Shown piece after piece: positions 1 through 5,871 of a DNA stretch of 7,156 nucleotides. Origin of the DNA: Actinomycetota bacterium. GTDB lineage: Bacteria; Actinomycetota; Acidimicrobiia; Acidimicrobiales; Ilumatobacteraceae. The stretch spans positions 1 through 7,156 of the forward strand of contig WLFB01000062.1 of assembly GCA_009703975.1 (NCBI GenBank), given 5' to 3'. How positions within the stretch are numbered: position 1 is the first letter of the stretch; every line of letters starts with the position of its first letter. The notes under the pieces were generated by a model. It was given only the letters and a program-made list of their open reading frames with translations. It did not search any database and had not been told where the DNA came from. The position numbers and the translations under genes were made by a program.

Positions 1-125
1 ACCAAATTGAATGCATGAATTTCAGATTCTCTGGCACTGATTCTCGTCAAATATTCTTCAACTACGTCACTTGCCTTTAACGTGCCACCGCTGACACCAG
101 ATGCAATTTCAACAAGCTTTTGCAT
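1..125 (-). CDS. gatA: Asp-tRNA(Asn)/Glu-tRNA(Gln) amidotransferase subunit A, 5' part only
   Basis: This is the N-terminal 41 codons of GatA; the rest lies beyond the left edge. GatA is the amidase-signature subunit of the cytoplasmic GatCAB complex. It releases ammonia from glutamine to convert Glu-tRNA(Gln) and/or Asp-tRNA(Asn) to the correct amide. The visible residues begin MQKLVEIASG and include DVVEEYLTRI and EIHAFNL, which match the usual GatA opening helix (start, a 'V-x-x-Y-L-x-R-I' stretch, then 'I-x-A-F'). The catalytic Ser-Ser-Lys region is outside the window. The ATG at 125 lies 3 bases after the gatC stop and no Shine-Dalgarno site is visible, so it is probably translated by reinitiation after gatC. 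The neighbouring gatC makes the assignment firm despite the short fragment. Confidence 0.88.
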   Translation of the reverse strand, partial: MQKLVEIASGVSGGTLKASDVVEEYLTRISARESEIHAFNL

Positions 126-128
126 TTG

Positions 129-431
129 TTAAACGTCAAAACCAATAGTTGGCGGCACTCGAAAGCGTCCACTCTCGGCAGTGGGTGCTTGACCAAGAAC
201 TTCATCGCGATCTAACGATGGCGCAATAACATCTTCACGTAATACATTCTTGAGCGGATATGGCTGCGTCATCGGCTCAACATCCGCAAGATCTAAAGCG
301 TCAATGTCTCGAAAGTGTTCAAGCATCCCAGCGAGTTGCGCTGTCATTTTTTCTGCTTCGTCAGTATTTAAACTCAGCCGAGCAAGACGCGAAACTTTAA
401 TTACTGTTTCTTGAGAAATCTTTTCGGCCAC
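129..431 (-). CDS. gatC: Asp-tRNA(Asn)/Glu-tRNA(Gln) amidotransferase subunit C
   Basis: GatC is the small subunit that wraps around GatA and GatB in the tRNA-dependent amidotransferase. With a GTG start at 431 the protein has 100 residues, the normal family length. It opens with the family helix (ISQETVIKVSRLARLSL), has the middle Asp/Leu/Pro segment (DLADVEPMTQPYPL) and ends with the conserved NVLREDV and RFRVPPTIGF blocks. The same frame is open upstream to an ATG at 503. The extra 24 residues (Cys- and Arg-rich) are antisense-like, lie wholly inside lgt and have no counterpart in GatC, so I reject that start. The GTG start gives a 31-bp overlap with the 3' end of lgt. A weak AGAG-type ribosome site precedes it. 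gatA follows after 3 bases, so lgt-gatC-gatA are probably co-transcribed. Confidence 0.9.
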   Translation of the reverse strand: MAEKISQETVIKVSRLARLSLNTDEAEKMTAQLAGMLEHFRDIDALDLADVEPMTQPYPLKNVLREDVIAPSLDRDEVLGQAPTAESGRFRVPPTIGFDV

Positions 432-1225
432 GACTCTAATTCTACGAGCCGATCGATAATTAGATACACGCAAGCAACGGCAAAAACAATGATTGATGTC
501 CATTGATTTAATCTCAGACCGCCAAAATGTTTTGCTGTGTCAACTCTCAACGACTCTACGAAAAACCTCAAAAACGTATAGCCAGCTACATACATCGCAA
601 AAAGTCGGCCGTTTCGCGGGCGCCATTTTTGATCAATCTTGATTAAGGCAATACATATAACTAGACATCCGAGAGACTCATATAAAAATGTCGGATGAAA
701 AGTGGTTCCGGCCATAAAGCCAGCGGACTTTGCCTTGGCATCAGAAATTTCTAAAGCCCACGGCAATGTTGTTGGTTTTCCGAAAAGTTCTTGATTGAAC
801 CAATTTCCCCATCTACCAATCGATTGCGCAAGGGCGAGACCAGGTGCGACACAAGTTAAGCCAACCGCTATTCCGAGTTTGCGCTTGCGTGCGACAAAGA
901 TTCCTGCAATAACACCAACGAAAATTCCTCCCCAAATACCAAGTCCGCCTTCCCAAATTTTTACAACGTCAAACCAACGCCCACGAAATCTTTCTAGATC
1001 GGTGAGCACGTGATAAGCGCGAGCGCCAACAATGCCGATTGGTACTGCCGTCATCGCGATTGAACCCGCATCATCTGGGTGCCCTACGCCATGCACTAAC
1101 AAACGTTTTTTGAACAACCAAACTGCTGCGACAACGCCAAGTGCAATCATTAGTCCATAGGCATTGAAGCGAAGGAAAAATACCTCAATAGAGCCTTGTG
1201 ATGGACTCGGAAGCGAAGTAATCAC
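401..1225 (-). CDS. lgt: Prolipoprotein diacylglyceryl transferase
   Basis: Lgt transfers diacylglycerol from phosphatidylglycerol to the lipobox cysteine of prolipoproteins at the cytoplasmic membrane, the first step of lipoprotein maturation. The 274-residue length is typical. Family blocks visible in order are SLPSPSQG (4-11), the first membrane helix (about 20-37), GARAYHVLTD (67-76), IWEGGLGIWGG (90-100), the signature IGRWGNWFNQELFG (136-149) and FHPTFLYESL (176-185). ESLRVD (224-229) and a C-terminal membrane helix (about 243-259) follow. R138 aligns with the essential E. coli Arg143, and R227 probably with Arg239. About seven membrane segments are plausible. I chose the GTG at 1225 because the family opening 'SLPSPSQG' sits right behind it and the frame upstream reaches a stop with no better start. 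The gene diverges from the M48 protease gene, and its 3' end overlaps gatC. Confidence 0.95.
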   Translation of the reverse strand: MITSLPSPSQGSIEVFFLRFNAYGLMIALGVVAAVWLFKKRLLVHGVGHPDDAGSIAMTAVPIGIVGARAYHVLTDLERFRGRWFDVVKIWEGGLGIWGGIFVGVIAGIFVARKRKLGIAVGLTCVAPGLALAQSIGRWGNWFNQELFGKPTTLPWALEISDAKAKSAGFMAGTTFHPTFLYESLGCLVICIALIKIDQKWRPRNGRLFAMYVAGYTFLRFFVESLRVDTAKHFGGLRLNQWTSIIVFAVACVYLIIDRLVELESWPKRFLKKQ

Positions 1226-1374
1226 TTCGCCATAATAGATTTCTTTTGCTAACCCGAGCGAATTGATTCGCTATAGAAATGATTCAGATATATAAGGCGT
1301 TCGAACCACAGTTGCCGTCACTGGCTAATTGCTGGTCTACTTGTTATGTGACAACTGCCAAGCGTCAGGTTGAA
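1226..1374. promoter_or_regulatory. Divergent intergenic region between lgt and the M48 protease gene
   Basis: These 149 bases separate the two divergent starts and should hold both promoters. They contain a perfect palindrome (1257-1272) and an AT-rich run, GATATATAAG (1287-1296), that could act as a -10 element in either direction. A TTGATT at 1263-1268 lies 18 bases before GATATA (1287-1292), a loose -35/-10 pair for the rightward gene. Transcription from it would begin near 1300, downstream of the ATG at 1279, which is one reason for placing the protease start at 1375. No experimental promoter consensus can be checked here, so the element positions are inference. Confidence 0.4.
1257..1272. 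promoter_or_regulatory. Perfect 16-bp palindrome, candidate operator
   Basis: The sequence AGCGAATTGATTCGCT has 7-bp arms (AGCGAAT / ATTCGCT) around a 2-bp TG centre, with no mismatch. It sits 31 bases upstream of the lgt start and overlaps a possible -35 hexamer (TTGATT) for the rightward gene. That is where a dimeric regulator controlling both divergent units could bind. The symmetry is seen in the sequence; the regulatory role is inference and the cognate factor is unknown. Confidence 0.35.
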
Positions 1375-2241
1375 ATGGCTGCCATCACTTCGCTCGCACC
1401 CGTAGCTGCGCTGTTTCCGACATGGCTTGTCGCAATCGGAATCCTTTGGATTCCATTTTGGCGCTTTACCGATGTCTCATATTCGCTGTTTGCGTTCGCA
1501 GCGATCGCAATGGGAATAGTTTTATTCTCGAAATCTGTACAGAAAATATTTCTTGCGCGCCTCTTAGGTGCACGACAGCCGAACAATGCCGAGGCCGCAA
1601 CTTTGTATCAAGCATGGCGGCGAGTGGCAAAAGCTAATCACATTTCACTTGACAGTTTTGTTTTGAAAGTCGTTGATACTGGAGAGATCAATGCATTCGC
1701 TTCTGGTGGACATCTACTTGTCGTCTCATCATTCGCCGTTAACCAACTTGACAATAATGAACTAACTGGTGTTCTCGCACATGAACTAAGCCACCATCTT
1801 GGTTCACACACTGTTGCACTGACGATTGCGCAGTGGCTGAGCATGCCAATTCTGCTTCTCGCAAAGATTGGATTCTTCTTGCAGTTTATTGCTGAAACAA
1901 TTACGAATACTTTTGGTTCGCGCTTGAGAATTATCCGACTCATTGGCTTGCTTACTGCAGCGGCGCTGACCGTCGTCTCTTCGCTATTTGTGGCAGGACT
2001 CGTCGTTGCACAATCACTAAGTAACGCAGTTGGCCACGGATCAGAGTTTCAAGCAGACAGGCGAGTCGTTCAAATGGGCTTTGGACGCGAACTATTGACT
2101 GCGTTAAAGCGAGTCGAAACTGACTCATACTTTTTTGACGAAGTAACAAAAAGTTCATTAATGGTTTCATCGCACCCGCCAGCCGAAGAACGCATCAAGA
2201 GACTTGAGTCTTTGATGCGAATTGAAGATCCGTTTAGATGA
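1375..2241 (+). CDS. M48-family membrane zinc metalloprotease (HtpX-like)
   Basis: This is a predicted integral-membrane zinc protease of the M48 / HtpX group, involved in membrane-protein quality control in characterised members. From the ATG at 1375 it has 288 residues. Two N-terminal hydrophobic segments (about 13-28 and 36-52) precede the domain. The zinc site HELSH (H136, E137, H140) is followed by two long hydrophobic helices (about 148-171 and 185-214). The third ligand, E224, lies in SEFQAD, and the C-terminal SSHPPAEERI motif (near 265-274) is typical of M48. This is the HtpX topology, but overall similarity is too loose for me to assign the symbol. The frame is open back to an ATG at 1279. 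Those 32 extra residues contain two Cys, no membrane segment and codons (CAG, AAG) unlike the body (mostly CAA, AAA), and 1375 has a weak AGG ribosome site, so I prefer 1375. The stop overlaps the lnt start as ATGA. Confidence 0.82.
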   Translation: MAAITSLAPVAALFPTWLVAIGILWIPFWRFTDVSYSLFAFAAIAMGIVLFSKSVQKIFLARLLGARQPNNAEAATLYQAWRRVAKANHISLDSFVLKVVDTGEINAFASGGHLLVVSSFAVNQLDNNELTGVLAHELSHHLGSHTVALTIAQWLSMPILLLAKIGFFLQFIAETITNTFGSRLRIIRLIGLLTAAALTVVSSLFVAGLVVAQSLSNAVGHGSEFQADRRVVQMGFGRELLTALKRVETDSYFFDEVTKSSLMVSSHPPAEERIKRLESLMRIEDPFR

Positions 2242-3725
2242 CTAGTTCAAAACTCTTCAAAAATAAATTAAATCGACTAATTCTTGCTCTCGTAGCTGGG
2301 CTAACAGTCGGATTCTCGCTTCCGCCTTGGGGATGGTGGCCGCTGTCTATTTTCGGTTGTGCGCTATTTTTTCAAATAACAAAAGTCGTTCAAAACTTTT
2401 ATGAAAAATTTCTTATCGGTTTTATCTTTGGCTTTGCTTGGTTGGCACTTGGCATGAGTTGGATGTGGTTTTTGACAGCACCGGGATACTTTGTTGTAGC
2501 GCTTTTATTCGCAAGTTTTCATGGCGTTGCCGAACTCATCGGTTCACGTTTCAACTCACCAATGTTCGCTAGACCAATCGCTCACACATTGGCGGAAGTC
2601 TTGCGGTTTTCAATTCCGTTTGGAGGTGTTCCGCTAGCTACATTGCCAATTGCAATTTCGCCAACTCGGCTTGCTGATATCAGCTCAATCGGCGGGCCGA
2701 TCCTTGTGACTTGGTTCGTTTTACAAACTGCGGCTTGCATTGTTGGCTATTTCAATAGACGCCAAAGTCGCCAACCAGTTGCGATTATTTTATTGCTTTT
2801 AATTGTTTTGCAGATTTTTGGACAGAGTTTCAATTCAATAAATAAAACAAATACGACTCTGCGCATCGCAGCCGTGCAAGGTGGCGGACCACAAGGCGTA
2901 CTAGCAATTAACGCCAGCGCTCGTGATGCGTTTGAGCGCCACTTAAAGGTCACCAAAACTTTGCGACCACAAAGCAATCTAGACATCGTATTGTGGCCGG
3001 AAAATGTGATTGATGTCGCCAAATTTGCGAGTAGTCGTGAGTATTTAGAAATTGCGAATGAGGCAGAAAGACTTGATGCTCAATTCGTAGTTGGCATTAC
3101 TGAGGACGCTGGCACGAATCGTTTCACCAATGCCCAAATCGTTGTACAACCAAATGGCGAAATCACATCGCGGTACGACAAAGTTCGCCGAGTGCCGTTT
3201 GGAGAATACGTGCCACTAGGTTTACGAAGTTTTCTCGAATCTATTGGCGCACCAGTAAATCAAATACCTAGCGACGCCGTGGCAGGCAAAGAACCAGCGA
3301 TGCTTACTCTGAAACAGACGGATGTTGCTGTAGTTATATCTTGGGAAGCCTTTTTCGCTGGACGCGCAAATAGCGGCGTCGAATCTGGTGGAACAATTCT
3401 TTTTAATCCAACTAATGGGTCGAGTTACACTGGCACGATTTTGCAGTCGCAACAATTAGCAACCAACTCACTTCGAGCGCGTGAAACAGGTCGTTGGACG
3501 GTTCAAGCAGCGACTACCGGTTTTAGTGCGGTGATTACTCCACAGGGCGAAGTCACCCAAAGACTTGGCATCGGAGAAGCAAAAGTGATCGTTGCAGATA
3601 TTCCACTTAATACCGGTCGAACTATTTATTCACATCTTGGTGATGGTGTGTTTATAATTTTGCTAATGACTAGTTTAATTATTTGCCGACCAGTGCGACG
3701 CACCAAAAAACAAAATGACCTCTGA
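2238..3725 (+). CDS. lnt: Apolipoprotein N-acyltransferase with Ser at the nucleophile position
   Basis: Lnt N-acylates the diacylglyceryl-cysteine of mature lipoproteins, the last maturation step, using a membrane domain fused to a periplasmic-side nitrilase domain. The 495 residues show about six hydrophobic segments in the first 197 residues, a nitrilase-type domain from about 208 to 455, and a final membrane helix (about 467-484). The nitrilase catalytic Glu is E255 (VLWPENV) and the Lys is K315 (YDKVRRVPFGEYVP). E323 in PFGEY and E370 also match conserved glutamates. The expected catalytic Cys of the 'ICxE' motif is Ser: VVISWEAFF, S368, codon TCT at 3339-3341. The downstream blocks NPTNGSS and LRARETGRW are intact, so the gene is not decaying. 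I recall a second mycobacterial Lnt homologue (BCG_2279c) reported with the same Cys-to-Ser change. Activity as Lnt is therefore uncertain. It overlaps the protease gene by 4 bases and the epimerase gene by 11. Confidence 0.88.
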   Translation: MTSSKLFKNKLNRLILALVAGLTVGFSLPPWGWWPLSIFGCALFFQITKVVQNFYEKFLIGFIFGFAWLALGMSWMWFLTAPGYFVVALLFASFHGVAELIGSRFNSPMFARPIAHTLAEVLRFSIPFGGVPLATLPIAISPTRLADISSIGGPILVTWFVLQTAACIVGYFNRRQSRQPVAIILLLLIVLQIFGQSFNSINKTNTTLRIAAVQGGGPQGVLAINASARDAFERHLKVTKTLRPQSNLDIVLWPENVIDVAKFASSREYLEIANEAERLDAQFVVGITEDAGTNRFTNAQIVVQPNGEITSRYDKVRRVPFGEYVPLGLRSFLESIGAPVNQIPSDAVAGKEPAMLTLKQTDVAVVISWEAFFAGRANSGVESGGTILFNPTNGSSYTGTILQSQQLATNSLRARETGRWTVQAATTGFSAVITPQGEVTQRLGIGEAKVIVADIPLNTGRTIYSHLGDGVFIILLMTSLIICRPVRRTKKQNDL

Positions 3726-4503
3726 CGATCTTGTTATCGCTAGCGACAATGTGCGCTGCATAGTTAGCCCAAATGCAGGTGGTCGATTGTCGTCGATTGT
3801 TGCTTTCGGCCGAGAATTGTTGATAACTAAAAACGACGAAACAAATCTGCAAAAGTGGGGTTGCTACCCGATGGCACCCTGGGCGGGACGAGTTCGTAAC
3901 GGAGTTTTTGTGCATCAATCGAAACAACATCAACTTGAAATCAATATGCATCCTCATGCGATTCATGGAACTGTTTTGGAACGCCCATGGAAACTAATCG
4001 ACTCTGATTCTTCAAGCGTCGCCATGAAAATTGATCTTGGAGCCAACTGGGGTTTCGCTGGTGAAGCAACTCAAACTATTTCGCTAATTAACGACGTGAT
4101 CGAATTTCGACTGATGGTTGAGACTGATGATGCTTCAATGCCAGCGCAAGTTGGCTGGCACCCATGGTTTGCTAGACCGTGCACATTAGAAACCAAATTT
4201 TCGAATATGTATCTTCGTGACGAATTCGGAATTCCCACCGGCGAAAAAATCGCACCGCCAGCAGGCCCATACGACGATTGTTTTTCGGGTTCGCTAAGGT
4301 CACCAATTCTCAATTTTGCTGACAAAGTTCAACTTGAAATTCAAACTGACTGCTCTCACTGGGTCGTATACGACGAACCGCAACATGCAATATGTGTTGA
4401 GCCTCAATCTGGTCCGCCCGATGGATTCAACATTGAACCGCTGGTAATCACTCGTGATACTCCACTCACCCGATTTATGAGGCTTGTAATTAGCGAACTA
4501 TAG
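3715..4503 (+). CDS. Aldose 1-epimerase / galactose mutarotase-family protein
   Basis: Members of this beta-sandwich family interconvert alpha and beta anomers of free or phosphorylated hexoses in the cytoplasm. The 262-residue protein carries the family motifs in order: GCYPMAPWAGRVRNG (49-63, the substrate-arginine block), HAIHG (81-85), VGWHPWF (146-152), YDDCF (186-190) and CVEPQSGPPDGFN (227-239). H84, H149 and E229 are the expected substrate-binding His, catalytic acid His and catalytic base Glu, so it is probably active. It lacks a signal peptide. Its length is shorter than GalM (about 340) and resembles the shorter YeaD-like or generic epimerase members; the substrate cannot be read from the sequence. 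The ATG at 3715 lies inside the lnt 3' end (11-bp overlap), implying translational coupling. A glycosyltransferase unit begins 60 bases downstream, so a sugar-pathway link is possible but not shown. Confidence 0.85.
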   Translation: MTSDDLVIASDNVRCIVSPNAGGRLSSIVAFGRELLITKNDETNLQKWGCYPMAPWAGRVRNGVFVHQSKQHQLEINMHPHAIHGTVLERPWKLIDSDSSSVAMKIDLGANWGFAGEATQTISLINDVIEFRLMVETDDASMPAQVGWHPWFARPCTLETKFSNMYLRDEFGIPTGEKIAPPAGPYDDCFSGSLRSPILNFADKVQLEIQTDCSHWVVYDEPQHAICVEPQSGPPDGFNIEPLVITRDTPLTRFMRLVISEL

Positions 4504-4529
4504 AACAAGTGTGCAGTTGGTTCGCTAAT
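4489..4529. repeat. 10-bp perfect inverted repeat around the epimerase stop codon
   Basis: The arms ATTAGCGAAC (4489-4498) and GTTCGCTAAT (4520-4529) are exact reverse complements, separated by 21 bases that include the epimerase TAG. In RNA they would form a 10-bp stem. No T-run follows, so it is not a classical intrinsic terminator. It could be an mRNA stem separating the two units or a spaced protein-binding site upstream of the glycosyltransferase. The arm core AGCGAA/TTCGCT is the same as in the palindrome at 1257-1272. Confidence 0.45.
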
Positions 4530-4552
4530 AGATTGCCCAAATACCAAACGGT

Positions 4553-4556
4553 AGGA
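4553..4556 (+). promoter_or_regulatory. Shine-Dalgarno site of the glycosyltransferase gene
   Basis: AGGA stands 7 bases before the ATG at 4564. It is the clearest ribosome binding site in the window and, with the preceding 60-bp gap, marks this gene as the first of a new translational unit. The gap also has TAATAG (4526-4531) and other A/T-rich hexamers but no convincing -35/-10 pair. Confidence 0.5.
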
Positions 4557-4563
4557 TTTAATA

Positions 4564-5871
4564 ATGTCAAAACCGTTTGATGTCAACGGTCCGTTGCGAA
4601 TCGCATACCTTACTTATCGCGGCAAACCACACGTTGGCGGACAGGGCGTTTACACGCGTCATCTAACAAAAGCGTTAACCGATCTTGGTCACCATGTTGA
4701 AGTTTTCAGTGGTCAGCCATATCCGGTTCTAGATGAGAGAGTTCAGCTACACAAGTTGCCCAGCCTGGATATTTTTAATGACCACAACCCTGGGAGATTT
4801 CCTGCTTATTGGGAGTTAAACACATGGCCAAACTTCGTCGAGGCTGCGCTTTTTCTGAAGGGCACATTTGGTGAACCACTTTCTTTCAGCATGCGTGCCC
4901 ACCAAGTATTGCGCGAGCGAATAAATGACTTCGACCTGGTTCACGACAACCAATGTCTTGGATCAGGAATATTGAAAATTGAAAAAATTATTCCGACAAT
5001 TGTCACTTTGCATCATCCGATCACTAAAGATCGAGCACTTGAGATGGCCCACACACCAACTTGGTGGAAACGCAGAGCTATTGGCCGTTGGTATTCGTTC
5101 GTGTGGATGCAAGGCCGTGTCGCAAGCAAGATGCCACGCGTAGTTGTTGTAAGTGAAAACTCAATCAACGACATTCACACTGATATGGGCGTATCAAAAG
5201 ATCGAATGCGACTGGTGCCGGTTGGTGTTGATCCAGATTTGTTCAAACCAATTACATCGATAACAAGAAAGCCTGCTCATCTAATTACCACAGCGTCTGC
5301 CGATGTGGCATTGAAAGGTTTATCATTTTTACTTGAGGCTGTTGCAAAGCTTCGTACCGAGCGAGAGATTCATTTAACAATCATCGGTAAACCTCGAGCT
5401 GGAGCAAGCGCTGATCTAATCAAATCACTCGGACTGCAAGACTGCATAAGTTTTGTGTCAGGTGTAACCGATGAAGAAATTGTTGAGCTATACGCGCAAA
5501 GCGAACTCGCGGTTGTGCCAAGCCTCTACGAAGGTTTCAGTCTTCCAGCGATTGAAGCAATGAGCACGGGCATATGTTTAGTTGCCACCACTGGTGGCGC
5601 ACTACCTGAAGTCACAGGCATTGACGGTGAAACGGTTTTGTCATGTGTCGCTGGAGATGCAGATGCACTTGCTGCAACAATTCGGCGCGGACTTGACAAT
5701 AAACAGTTGCGCGAAAAAGTTGGGCTAGCTGGACGTGCAAGAGTTGCCGAGCGATGGTCATGGCGACATTGCGCACAATTAACTGTCGATCAATATCGCG
5801 AAGTTTTGTCGATGCCTGATAACCAACGAAAACTTGCAAAACGACAAAGCGCTCAAGATGCTGACGATTAA
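4564..5871 (+). CDS. GT4-family glycosyltransferase (GT-B fold)
   Basis: This is a cytoplasmic retaining glycosyltransferase of the GT4 type that moves a sugar from a nucleotide-sugar donor to an unknown acceptor. The 435 residues show the N-terminal acceptor domain opening LRIAYLTYRG (11-20) with the Gly-rich loop GGQGVYTRHL (25-34). HHPIT follows at 150-154. The C-terminal donor domain has VPVGVD (218-223), K251 in VALKG, IIGKP (273-277) and the EX7E signature EGFSLPAIE (E323-E331), all as expected for active GT4 enzymes. A charged tail (about 417-435) follows the fold. Similarity is closest, from memory, to actinobacterial GT4 proteins that sit beside the same two downstream genes. Donor and acceptor are unknown. 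The start has a good Shine-Dalgarno site, and the stop overlaps the methyltransferase start by 14 bases. Confidence 0.9.
   Translation: MSKPFDVNGPLRIAYLTYRGKPHVGGQGVYTRHLTKALTDLGHHVEVFSGQPYPVLDERVQLHKLPSLDIFNDHNPGRFPAYWELNTWPNFVEAALFLKGTFGEPLSFSMRAHQVLRERINDFDLVHDNQCLGSGILKIEKIIPTIVTLHHPITKDRALEMAHTPTWWKRRAIGRWYSFVWMQGRVASKMPRVVVVSENSINDIHTDMGVSKDRMRLVPVGVDPDLFKPITSITRKPAHLITTASADVALKGLSFLLEAVAKLRTEREIHLTIIGKPRAGASADLIKSLGLQDCISFVSGVTDEEIVELYAQSELAVVPSLYEGFSLPAIEAMSTGICLVATTGGALPEVTGIDGETVLSCVAGDADALAATIRRGLDNKQLREKVGLAGRARVAERWSWRHCAQLTVDQYREVLSMPDNQRKLAKRQSAQDADD

Noticed and set aside
432..503. N-terminal extension of GatC starting at the ATG at 503
   Set aside because: It lies entirely inside lgt, encodes a Cys/Arg-rich stretch foreign to GatC, and would make the protein 24 residues longer than the family norm.
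795..1013. Plus-strand 72-codon open frame inside lgt
   Set aside because: It is antisense to the well-conserved Lgt signature region, has a low-complexity Pro/Thr/Ser composition and no ribosome site: a shadow frame.
1299..1306. GTTCGAAC, resembling part of an actinobacterial LexA/SOS box
   Set aside because: It is only an 8-bp palindrome without the spaced GAAC-N4-GTTC arrangement of an SOS box, and no SOS gene is adjacent.
3222..3455. Minus-strand 77-codon open frame inside lnt
   Set aside because: It is antisense to the nitrilase active-site region of lnt and has no family resemblance.
4489..4560. Rho-independent terminator after the epimerase gene
   Set aside because: The inverted repeat has a 21-base loop, only moderate GC in the stem and no T-run behind it, so it does not meet the intrinsic-terminator pattern.
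5834..5857. TTG start for the methyltransferase, eight codons upstream of the ATG at 5858
   Set aside because: Family members as I recall them begin at the MLT motif encoded from 5858, and TTG is a poorer start; it remains possible but less likely.
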